Origin: Anaerolineae bacterium
GTDB taxonomy: Bacteria > Chloroflexota > Anaerolineae > 4572-78
Direction: 5' to 3'
DNA: 6,271 bases
NCBI GenBank assembly: GCA_027022125.1
Contig: JALVZI010000592.1
Span: 1-6,271 of the forward strand
The notes under the pieces: model-generated
The model's database searches: none
Told to the model about the DNA's origin: nothing
Seen by the model: the letters and a program-made list of their open reading frames with translations, nothing else
Position numbers and translations under genes: made by a program
Part shown: piece by piece, positions 1 through 5,819 of the stretch
Layout: each line of letters starts with the position of its first letter
Position numbering within the stretch: position 1 is the stretch's first letter

Positions 1-250
1 GATTCTCGCCGATGGTGCGGGTGGCGGCGGGCGCTTTTTCCACAAAAGTGACGTGCGCCGCGCCGCGACTCAGGGCTTCGATGCCGACTGCTCCCGTGCC
101 GCCGAACAAATCGAGCACGCGCGCGCCGACAATCCAATCGCCCAAAATGCTGAACAATGCCTCTTTGGTGCGGTCGGTGATGGGGCGGGTGGTGTCGCCC
201 GGCACTTCTTTCAGTTTTTTCCCTTTTGCAGAACCGGTGATGACGCGCAT
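1..250 (-). CDS. rsmD: 16S rRNA (guanine-N2)-methyltransferase RsmD, 5' part only
   Basis: RsmD transfers a methyl group from S-adenosylmethionine to N2 of G966 (E. coli numbering) of 16S rRNA in the small subunit; it is cytoplasmic. The 83 visible codons start at ATG 250-248 with MRVITGSAKGKKLKEVPG, the typical RsmD N-terminus. Next come TRPITDRTKEALFSIL and the SAM-binding motif I, VLDLFGGTGAVGIEALSRGA (about residues 45-64), then VTFVEK, whose acidic residue would contact the SAM ribose. The family is usually about 180-190 residues, so the C-terminal half with the catalytic N/DPPY motif lies beyond the window edge; this is not a true truncation. It lies 15 bp after the stop of the upstream membrane-protein gene, in the same frame. 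No Shine-Dalgarno sequence is visible: the leader consists of 7-nt repeats and the start codon falls in the last unit. Family assignment is firm; how translation starts is not. Confidence 0.93.
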   Translation of the reverse strand, partial: MRVITGSAKGKKLKEVPGDTTRPITDRTKEALFSILGDWIVGARVLDLFGGTGAVGIEALSRGAAHVTFVEKAPAATRTIGEN

Positions 251-253
251 TTT

Positions 254-338
254 AGTTGTCGGTTTTCAGTGGTCAGTTTTCAGCGGTTGGATTCTGGCTC
301 GGCGATTCTTGAAAACTGATAACTGACGACTGAAAACT
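254..338. repeat. Inverted pair of 7-nt repeat arrays (hairpin-forming)
   Basis: The right arm on the plus strand has four in-phase units: TGAAAAC (310-316), TGATAAC (317-323), TGACGAC (324-330) and TGAAAAC (331-337). The left arm has the same units on the minus strand: TGAAAAC (282-276), TGACCAC (275-269), TGAAAAC (268-262) and CGACAAC (261-255). Arms 254-283 and 309-338 are complementary at 23 of 30 positions and flank a 25-nt loop, so the transcript could fold into a long imperfect hairpin. On the minus strand the element forms the 3' end of the membrane-protein gene and all of the rsmD leader. Short tandem heptamer repeats are known from cyanobacteria and, as I recall, occur in Chloroflexota. 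Any function as an attenuator or mRNA stabiliser is inference. Confidence 0.85.
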
Positions 339-784
339 ATAATCTCCCATCCGAGATACGCCAGCGCAAAAATCTCGACCACCCAAACTTCGGGGTAGTG
401 CAGAATGCCGAGGTATGTGCTGACCATCGCTTGTGGGGTGTTCATAAATTTATACTGCCAAAAAGTATTCCAGCCGAAAAACGGATACCAGAAAGTTTCG
501 GTGTGATACCACATGTGGTCTGCCAGCAGATGGCTGTTGAACGCCAGTACGTATGGCAGCGCGCGCCGCGCCCCCAGCAGGGCGATGACCAGCACCAGCG
601 CGTGCACCGGCAGCGAGTGGGCGATGTTTTGGGTTGAGTGCGAATCGGTGAAAACCAGCAGCGCCAGCGGTTTGTCAATCACGTCCGGCAGCAGTGCCGC
701 GCCCGCCAGCCCGCGCCAGTCGGGTTCTTCTGCCCACAGGGGGCGGCTCAACAGCCCGACGGCAATATGTCCCGGTGGCATCAT
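266..784 (-). CDS. DUF457/YdjM-like membrane protein (putative metal-dependent hydrolase family)
   Basis: This encodes 172 residues resembling the YdjM/DUF457 integral membrane family, often labelled metal-dependent hydrolase without a proven substrate. Conserved-looking polar clusters are PPGHIAVGLL (H6), LLPDVIDKP (D34, D37), NIAHSLPVH (H56, H61) and SHLLADHMW (H85, D89, H90); these match the family's spaced His/Asp motifs. Hydrophobic segments lie near residues 23-46, 62-88 and 132-150. ATG 784 is preferred because AAAGGAA lies 6-7 nt upstream; a second ATG follows at 781. From about residue 150 the sequence (VFSRQLSVFKN...) is encoded by a 7-nt repeat element, and the TGA stop at 268-266 is itself the TGA of a repeat unit. 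The ancestral C-terminus therefore probably ended near YLGWEI. The gene stands 261 bp downstream of the GH31 gene and just ahead of rsmD. Its function is unknown, and the family assignment comes from motif memory only. Confidence 0.72.
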   Translation of the reverse strand: MMPPGHIAVGLLSRPLWAEEPDWRGLAGAALLPDVIDKPLALLVFTDSHSTQNIAHSLPVHALVLVIALLGARRALPYVLAFNSHLLADHMWYHTETFWYPFFGWNTFWQYKFMNTPQAMVSTYLGILHYPEVWVVEIFALAYLGWEIIVFSRQLSVFKNRRARIQPLKTDH

Positions 785-790
785 AGGGGA

Positions 791-797
791 TTCCTTT
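791..797 (-). promoter_or_regulatory. Ribosome-binding site of the YdjM-like gene
   Basis: On the minus strand AAAGGAA lies six to seven bases before ATG 784. This spacing favours the first of two consecutive ATG codons (784 over 781). It lies just outside the repeat array that begins at 801, so the array stops short of the site. Confidence 0.6.
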
Positions 798-800
798 CAA

Positions 801-898
801 TGAGCAATGAGCAATGAATAATGGGTTGCGTGATGCGTATTGCGTATTTCGTATTGCGTGAAGCGTGATGCGTGAAACGTGAGAACTGTACAGGGTAC
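801..898 (+). repeat. Tandem 7-nt repeat array, TGAGCAA then CGTGATG type
   Basis: Fourteen consecutive 7-nt windows show periodicity. The first four are TGAGCAA, TGAGCAA, TGAATAA and TGGGTTG (801-828). Eight units that all begin with CGT follow (829-884): CGTGATG, CGTATTG, CGTATTT, CGTATTG, CGTGAAG, CGTGATG, CGTGAAA, CGTGAGA. Two looser units, ACTGTAC and AGGGTAC, close the run. The array fills the 5' leader of the YdjM-like gene and ends just upstream of its ribosome-binding site. Bases 863-875 (GCGTGATGCGTGA) are a perfect 13-bp reverse complement of 1017-1029 in the array next to the GH31 gene, so the two can pair in RNA. It encodes no protein that I can support. Confidence 0.82.
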
Positions 899-900
899 AG
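886..900. repeat. Small perfect inverted repeat CTGTAC-AGG-GTACAG
   Basis: Six-base arms (886-891 and 895-900) flank a three-base centre, about 100 bp upstream of the YdjM-like start codon. The shape would suit a dimeric repressor, but I recognise no regulator consensus. The symmetry may also be a chance product of two adjacent 7-nt units, ACTGTAC and AGGGTAC. Function is not established. Confidence 0.35.
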
Positions 901-937
901 AAATTTATTTCCGTGTGTAGAGCGGGAAAACTAACCT

Positions 938-980
938 GCGAATGGGCGAATGACAAATGACCATTGCCGAATGACAAAAT
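938..980 (+). repeat. Tandem 7-nt repeat array, GCGAATG/ACAAATG type
   Basis: Five in-phase units run from 946 to 980: GCGAATG, ACAAATG, ACCATTG, CCGAATG, ACAAAAT. One more GCGAATG at 938-944 is offset by a single base. The primary sequence differs from the neighbouring arrays, but the period is the same and TGA or TGC recurs every seven bases (951, 958, 965, 972). Between this array and the previous one, bases 901-937 are A/T-rich at first and hold no repeat or gene that I recognise. Confidence 0.72.
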
Positions 981-1014
981 ACAAACCGGCTATCCACCGC
1001 GAGCATTACCGGTT
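971..1014 (-). terminator. Possible weak intrinsic terminator after the GH31 gene
   Basis: On the minus strand AACCGG (1014-1009) pairs with CCGGTT (989-984) across a 19-nt loop. The T-rich but interrupted run TGTATTTTG follows. It lies 31 bp after the GH31 stop codon, a sensible place to end the operon transcript. The six-base stem, long loop and broken T run make it a poor terminator by usual criteria, and it may be fortuitous. Confidence 0.3.
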
Positions 1015-1049
1015 CATCACGCATCACGCATCACACATCACTCATCTAC
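1015..1049 (-). repeat. Tandem 7-nt repeat array (CGTGATG on the minus strand) abutting the GH31 stop
   Basis: Plus-strand units are CATCACG, CATCACG, CATCACA, CATCACT and CATCTAC, all in phase from 1015 to 1049. The reverse complement is CGTGATG, the unit of the array at 829-884, so the two arrays are inverted relative to each other. The last unit contains the GH31 stop codon (TAG, 1048-1046). Read with the gene, TGA recurs every seven bases after the stop and so appears in all three frames. Confidence 0.82.
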
Positions 1050-3613
1050 CGCCGAATTTCCAGCCGCTGGATGATGGGGGTGCGGAAAACGATACCGTCT
1101 GTGCCGGTTTCCCATTCGGTGATGGCAACATCATCGGCGAAAATGGCAACCGGCGTCAGCGGCGTTTCGCTGTGAATGTGCCATGTCAGTGTGTCATACG
1201 GCGGGGCATATTCGCCTTCGGTGCGGGTGGTGATACGGATGCGGCTGTCATCGCTGCGGCAGATGAACCGCGTCCGTTTGTATCGCCCGTGCCGGTATTC
1301 TTTCCCTTTGCCGTCATCTTCATACAGCCAACTTTCACCGTCGCCCAAATAGTAGTGCAGATGGACGGTCGGCAGGGTGGCAAATTGTTCGGTGTGCTGA
1401 ATCAAATCCCAGTGGGGGATGATGACTCCGGTGCGGATGAACACCGGTGGCGGGTCGGAGAGTTTGGCGGAAACGGTGATGGTCTGCCCGCCGCCGAAAA
1501 ATTCACCGGTGTGATAGTTGACCCAATCTGCGCCGGACGGCAGGTAAACTTTCCGCGATTCGGTGGCGGGAGTGAGTACCGGCGCTGCCAGCAGATGACT
1601 GCCCACCATAAACTGGTCGTCCAGCGCGTGCGTGCGCGGGTCATCCTGAAATTCCATCAGCATGGGGCGCACGATGGGTGTGCCGGTGGTGGTGGCGTGA
1701 TGCAGTACGGTGTAAAAATAGGGCAGCAACCGGTAGCGCAGTTCGATGGCGCGGCGGGAGATGGCTTCCACTTCCGCGCCGAAAGACCACGGTTCCTGCC
1801 GCGGGAACGTGTCGGCGCAGTGGGTGCGGTAGAGCGGAAAAAACGCGCCGAGTTGCATCCAACGGGCATACAGTTCGGGGGTGGGCGTGCCATAAAACCC
1901 GCCGATGTCCACCCCGCTGAACGGCACACCGGACAGCCCGAATTGCAGTACCATGCTCAAACTCAGCGCCAAATGTTCCCACGTGCTTTCGATGTCTGCC
2001 GTCCACACGGCGGCATACCGTTGGATGCCGCTGAACCCGCTGCGGCTCAGCACAAACGGGCGGCGGTTGGGTCGCAGTGTGCCGATGGCATCGTGAGTGG
2101 CGCGCGCCATTTGCAAACCATACACGTTATGCGCTTCGGCGTGGGTGGCAAACCGCCCTTCAAAATCGTGCAGGGCGGTGCGCGGCAGGGTGGGGTCGCC
2201 ATAACCGAACACCGCCGGTTCGTTCATATCCGTCCAAAATCCGGCGACGCCGTCATCCACCAGTTGGCGGAATTGCTCGCCCCACCAAATGCGCACATTC
2301 GGGTCGGTAAAATCGGGGAAATAGCAATCGCCGGGCCACACGGGACCTTTGAAAACGGATTCATCGGGCATTTTGACGAACACATCTTTTTTCAGACCGT
2401 CTTCCGCCACATCATTCAGTTTATCGGCTTTGATGCCGGGGTCAATAATAGTGATAATTTTGAACCCGTCCGGGCGCAGGGTTTTCATCATCTCGGCGGG
2501 GTCGGGGAATCGCTTTTTGTGCCACGAAAATACACGATAGTCCTGCATATAGTGAATATCGAGATAGATGGCGTCGCACGGAATTTTGCGCTGCCGAAAT
2601 TCGCGCGCCAGTGCCAGCACTTCCGATTCGGTTTTGTAACTCCAGCGGGCTTGATGGTAGCCCAGCGCCCACAGCGGCGGCAGGGGCATTGTGCCCGTCA
2701 ACTGCGAAAATCGCTCCAGCACCGTTTTCAATCGGGGACCGAAAATGAAATAGTAGCGCAGTTCGCCGCCGTTGGCGGAAATGATTGCCCGTTTCGAGCG
2801 GCTCGCACCCAAATCGAAATGGCTGAGCCGGGTGTTGTCCAGAAAAATGCCGAAAGCGCGATTTTGGTGCAGGCTGACCAACCACGGATGCGCCTGATAG
2901 AGCGGGTCGGTGGCGGTGCGATAGTGTCCGCCGGGGTCGCGCGCCCAAACGTGATAGGCTTTTCCGCGCAGATTGAACGGCTGGGCGTGCTCTCCCAGCC
3001 CGAAGGCGGGCGCGTCGGCGGGCAGGGTGCGGTCGATGGCAACCCAATCGTCATTCCAGCCGATACCGTCGCCATCGGTGTTGACCGGATTACCTACCGC
3101 ATCCAGAAAATCGATGCGCCCGTCGGCATAATGTATCCGGGCGGTCAGTTCGGCGGTGGAAATATCCAGCGCGGCATCGCCTTTGGTGATGGAAATTTGC
3201 GGCGGTTTCCAGTGTGCCACTTCCGGGCAGACAGCGTATGAAAATGGGGCGGGGAAGGTGCTGTGTTGGGGGTTGAATCGCACGCGGATGATGGCGGGGG
3301 TAACGGCGGTAATTTCAATATAGCCGAACTCGGCGACGATGACCACCGCATTCGGTTCGGTTTGCCGCCACGATTGAATTTCGCCGGGGGTGTTCAGCGC
3401 GGAAAACGGCGGCGGCGCGGGGAGCGGGTCGTTGCTTTTTTTGATGGCTTCCCACCACACGCCCAACCCGTCGCGGGGATGAAACGGGTCGGCGAATTTC
3501 AATTCGGCGTGCGCTTTTTGGATGCTGTATCGCGCACTGCGCAGCAGCATCGGCAAACCCACCGTTTTCAGCGAAAACTTTATCGTTTTCCAAAACTCCG
3601 AATTATTCGCCAC
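1046..3613 (-). CDS. Glycoside hydrolase family 31, probable alpha-glucosidase
   Basis: The 855-residue protein probably hydrolyses terminal alpha-glucosidic bonds with retention of configuration. Domain order fits GH31: N-terminal beta domain (about 85-305), (beta/alpha)8 catalytic barrel (about 310-660) and C-terminal beta domains (about 665-855). Visible signatures are ALGYHQARWSY (316-326), D352 in YLDIHYM, the nucleophile D462 in FWTDMNEP, the acid/base D540 in WTADIESTWEHL, D569 in FSGVDIGGF, and R596 and H598 in YRTHCAD. The acid/base motif is usually WTGDN; here G and N are replaced by A and I, but the aspartate is kept. No signal peptide is seen, so it should act in the cytoplasm. 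The start is GTG at 3613, overlapping the upstream peptidase gene by 11 bp. GGAGG lies 15 nt before it, farther than usual, so coupling to the upstream gene is likely; ATG 3550 is a possible alternative start. The exact substrate (maltose, isomaltose, xyloside or other) cannot be read from sequence. Confidence 0.92.
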   Translation of the reverse strand: MANNSEFWKTIKFSLKTVGLPMLLRSARYSIQKAHAELKFADPFHPRDGLGVWWEAIKKSNDPLPAPPPFSALNTPGEIQSWRQTEPNAVVIVAEFGYIEITAVTPAIIRVRFNPQHSTFPAPFSYAVCPEVAHWKPPQISITKGDAALDISTAELTARIHYADGRIDFLDAVGNPVNTDGDGIGWNDDWVAIDRTLPADAPAFGLGEHAQPFNLRGKAYHVWARDPGGHYRTATDPLYQAHPWLVSLHQNRAFGIFLDNTRLSHFDLGASRSKRAIISANGGELRYYFIFGPRLKTVLERFSQLTGTMPLPPLWALGYHQARWSYKTESEVLALAREFRQRKIPCDAIYLDIHYMQDYRVFSWHKKRFPDPAEMMKTLRPDGFKIITIIDPGIKADKLNDVAEDGLKKDVFVKMPDESVFKGPVWPGDCYFPDFTDPNVRIWWGEQFRQLVDDGVAGFWTDMNEPAVFGYGDPTLPRTALHDFEGRFATHAEAHNVYGLQMARATHDAIGTLRPNRRPFVLSRSGFSGIQRYAAVWTADIESTWEHLALSLSMVLQFGLSGVPFSGVDIGGFYGTPTPELYARWMQLGAFFPLYRTHCADTFPRQEPWSFGAEVEAISRRAIELRYRLLPYFYTVLHHATTTGTPIVRPMLMEFQDDPRTHALDDQFMVGSHLLAAPVLTPATESRKVYLPSGADWVNYHTGEFFGGGQTITVSAKLSDPPPVFIRTGVIIPHWDLIQHTEQFATLPTVHLHYYLGDGESWLYEDDGKGKEYRHGRYKRTRFICRSDDSRIRITTRTEGEYAPPYDTLTWHIHSETPLTPVAIFADDVAITEWETGTDGIVFRTPIIQRLEIRR

Positions 3614-4850
3614 TGCTCGGTTCCATATCCTCCGTTACCCATTGCAGGGGGTCAACGGCAATACCGCTCACCCGCATTTCCCAGTGCAGATGTGGACCGG
3701 TGACCAGCCCGGTATTGCCGATATAGCCAATCAAATCGCCGCGTTCCACATGGTCGCCCACATGCACCACCGATTGACTCTGATGCCAGTAGCCGCTGTA
3801 AACGCCCAACCCATGGTCAATCAGCACGGCGTTGCCGCGCACATTCAGTTTTTCCGCCAGCACCACCGTTCCGGCAGCGGGGGCGAAAATCGGGTCGCCA
3901 TTCCCGCCGAAATCGGTGCCGGCGTGATAGCCGTTCACCGCGCCGCCGCCATAACTGCGCCGTGTGCCGAAATTGGATGTGATGCGCGGGTCGGTGACGG
4001 GATAGCCGAATGTGCCGCGCCACTGTTTTTCCGGTGTGACCCGGTTCCAGATGAGCGCCAGTTTCTGCGCCTCCGATTTTATCACGTCCGGCGCGAGCAA
4101 ATTTTCGCGCCCCGGTTCGGGGATGATGGTCTCGGTGGCGTAATCGCCCGCACTGACGACCACATCCTGCGCCACTGCCGCTTCCGTGCCGTCGGGCAGG
4201 GTGGCGCGGAATGCCAGCGAATAGACGCCAATTTCGCTGAGGGCGTGAATGCCGACCAGCCCCCAATAGTGCCGCCCGTCGGTGGTGGTCAGCGCGACGG
4301 GGCGCGTTTCAAAATCGGCGGTGAGAGTGGCGGTGGTATCCAGCGTTATCTGCACCAACAGGGTTTCGCCCTGCGCGATGGGGTTGTGCGACAGCGAAAT
4401 TTCGGTGAAGGGTGCGGGCAGGGGGTATACCGGTTTGGCGGGTTCGTTGCCGGGAATGACCAGCACCTGCCCGACTTCAATCAGGTTAATATCGGCGATA
4501 TTGTTTGTCTGCGCCAACCGGGTGGTGCGCACGCCGAAACGCTCGGCGATGATGCCCAGCGTGTCGCCCGGTTGGACGGTGTATGTCTGCGTTTGCAGGG
4601 CGGTTTCGGCGGTGGATGCACCGTCGGCGGGGATGGTCAGCGTGCGCCCGGCGAAAATCAAATCGGGGTTGGAAATGCCGTTTTGCGCAGCCAGTTCGGC
4701 GATGGTGACGTTATATTTCAGCGCAATTTCCGACAGGGTATCACCGACCTGAATAGTGTAGGTGATGTCGCCGCTCTGGGCGAAAATCGGCAGCGACAGT
4801 GCCGCCGTCAGCAAAAATCCGGTAAAAATTGTGCGAAAAGTTCGCGCCAT
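3603..4850 (-). CDS. Secreted LysM-repeat M23 (LytM-type) metallopeptidase
   Basis: The 415-residue protein is probably exported and binds peptidoglycan. It would cleave cross-link peptides or, if inactive, activate amidases. Residues 1-25 form a signal peptide (basic start, hydrophobic core TGFLLTAALSLPIF, then AQS). Two LysM domains follow: about 30-74 (YTIQVGDTLSEIALKYNV) and 89-134 (YTVQPGDTLGIIAERFGV). An Ig-like beta region (about 147-235) precedes the M23 domain (about 280-404). All expected M23 residues are present: zinc ligands H309 and D313 (HAGTD) and H389, plus H356 (YWHQ) and H387 (HLH). It therefore looks catalytically competent. ATG 4850 is taken as the start because GGGGA lies 9 nt upstream; a TTG at 4853 would add one residue. 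It begins 3 bp after the permease stop and ends 11 bp inside the GH31 gene. The family is certain; whether its role is growth, division or lysis is not. Confidence 0.94.
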   Translation of the reverse strand: MARTFRTIFTGFLLTAALSLPIFAQSGDITYTIQVGDTLSEIALKYNVTIAELAAQNGISNPDLIFAGRTLTIPADGASTAETALQTQTYTVQPGDTLGIIAERFGVRTTRLAQTNNIADINLIEVGQVLVIPGNEPAKPVYPLPAPFTEISLSHNPIAQGETLLVQITLDTTATLTADFETRPVALTTTDGRHYWGLVGIHALSEIGVYSLAFRATLPDGTEAAVAQDVVVSAGDYATETIIPEPGRENLLAPDVIKSEAQKLALIWNRVTPEKQWRGTFGYPVTDPRITSNFGTRRSYGGGAVNGYHAGTDFGGNGDPIFAPAAGTVVLAEKLNVRGNAVLIDHGLGVYSGYWHQSQSVVHVGDHVERGDLIGYIGNTGLVTGPHLHWEMRVSGIAVDPLQWVTEDMEPSSGE

Positions 4851-4853
4851 CAA

Positions 4854-5819
4854 TTATAATCCCCGCTCGCCGCGAATGTACGGCACGCCGAGTGCCGCGG
4901 GTGCGCCGAGACGTTTCTTTTTGGCGGCGCGCGCACCCAAAATCAGTGCGAGAATCGTCAGCAGGTAAGGGGTCATTTTCAAGAAAAAGCCCCAGTTGGA
5001 ATTGATATACAGCGGATTGACGAATCCGAGCAGCGTCGGCGGTCCCTGCAAATCGAGAATACCGCGGCGCAGTGCGCCGAAAAGGTACGAACCGACCGCA
5101 GCGCGGATGGGGTCCCACTGGGCGAAAATAACCAGCCCGACGGCAATCCAGCCCTGCCCGGAGGTGGTTTGCGCGCTGTACCACCCCGGCGCAACCCCCA
5201 GCGTGATGGTTGCGCCCGCCAGCCCCGCCAAACAGCCGCCGACGAACACATACAGATAGCGCAGTCGGTACACATTGATGCCCACCGTGTCGGCGGCTTC
5301 CGGTTTTTCGCCCACGGCGCGCAGGTGCATGCCGGGACGGGTTTTGTAAATGTAATACCATGCGGCGGGAATGAGCAGATAGCCCGCATACACCAAAATG
5401 TTAAAATCGGAAAAGAAACTGGGTCCAATCACGGGAATTTGTCCCAGCACGGGGATTGTCCAATGGGGGATGAGCGGCGGATTTTGTCCGGTCAACCCTT
5501 CACCGAAAACCAGCGCCAGCCCCGTGCCGAGAAATGTGAGCGACAATCCGCTGACCACTTGGTCTGCCTGAAAATGAATGGTGACCAGCCCGTGTGCCAA
5601 ACTGAGCGCGCCCCCGGCGAGAATAGCCGCCAGAATGCCGAGCCACACGTTCCCCGTTGCCAGTGATGTGCTGAAACCTGCCATCGCGCCGATGAGCATC
5701 ATACCTTCAACGCCCAAATTCAAAATGCCGCTGCGCTCGGCAAAAATTTCGCCGATGGTGGCGAAGAGTAGAATGGTGCCGGTTGCCATACCGGCGTGCA
5801 AAATTGTTACCAAGTTCAT
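4854..5819 (-). CDS. ABC transporter permease, Bmp/Nup nucleoside-type (NupQ/YufQ-like)
   Basis: This is a 321-residue integral membrane subunit of a binding-protein-dependent importer (BPD_transp_2 family). RSGILNLGVEGMMLIGA (29-45) is the hallmark of the Bmp/Nup branch, which includes nucleoside importers such as B. subtilis NupOPQ. The ATPase-contact loop is AVGEKPEAADTVGIN (168-182), followed by CLAGLAGA (196-203). SGQGWIAVGLVIFAQWDP (220-237) and the tail APAALGVPYIRGER also fit the family. About eight hydrophobic segments are apparent, and the length is normal. Its ATG overlaps the stop of the other permease as ATGA, and GGGAG (5831-5827) lies seven bases upstream. The pairing with a second, related permease implies a heterodimeric channel. 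The ATPase and the lipoprotein binding protein are not in the window and would be expected upstream, beyond 6271. Substrate specificity is inferred from the family only. Confidence 0.9.
   Translation of the reverse strand: MNLVTILHAGMATGTILLFATIGEIFAERSGILNLGVEGMMLIGAMAGFSTSLATGNVWLGILAAILAGGALSLAHGLVTIHFQADQVVSGLSLTFLGTGLALVFGEGLTGQNPPLIPHWTIPVLGQIPVIGPSFFSDFNILVYAGYLLIPAAWYYIYKTRPGMHLRAVGEKPEAADTVGINVYRLRYLYVFVGGCLAGLAGATITLGVAPGWYSAQTTSGQGWIAVGLVIFAQWDPIRAAVGSYLFGALRRGILDLQGPPTLLGFVNPLYINSNWGFFLKMTPYLLTILALILGARAAKKKRLGAPAALGVPYIRGERGL

Noticed and set aside
12..326. Plus-strand open frames over the rsmD region
   Set aside because: The minus strand encodes a clear RsmD N-terminus with the SAM motif, and the plus-strand peptides end in translated repeats.
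251..340. Insertion-sequence remnant with terminal inverted repeats
   Set aside because: The inverted arms are made of internal 7-nt periodicity, the 25-nt centre has no coding capacity and no target duplication is visible.
900..975. Minus-strand promoter for the YdjM-like gene, for example TTGTCA (956-951) with TAGTTT 17 bases later
   Set aside because: The -35-like hexamer is part of a repeat unit and the -10-like hexamer matches the consensus poorly; other pairs in the region are equally weak.
675..977. Minus-strand open frame across the 801-898 repeats (100 codons)
   Set aside because: Much of it is translated heptamer repeat, giving HASRITLHAIRNTQYASRN-like text. It overlaps the YdjM-like gene in another frame and has no family resemblance.
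801..1049. CRISPR array
   Set aside because: The units are 7 nt, tandem and without spacers, and no cas gene is present.
950..3241. Long open frame of 763 codons on the plus strand, opposite the GH31 gene
   Set aside because: It lies antisense to a gene with complete GH31 catalytic motifs. Its translation is rich in G, H, R and F in low-complexity style with no recognisable domain. Open antisense frames of this kind follow from GC-biased codon use.
3522..4859. Open frame of 445 codons on the plus strand, opposite the peptidase gene
   Set aside because: It is antisense to a well-supported LysM/M23 gene and shows no domain, signal peptide or credible ribosome site.
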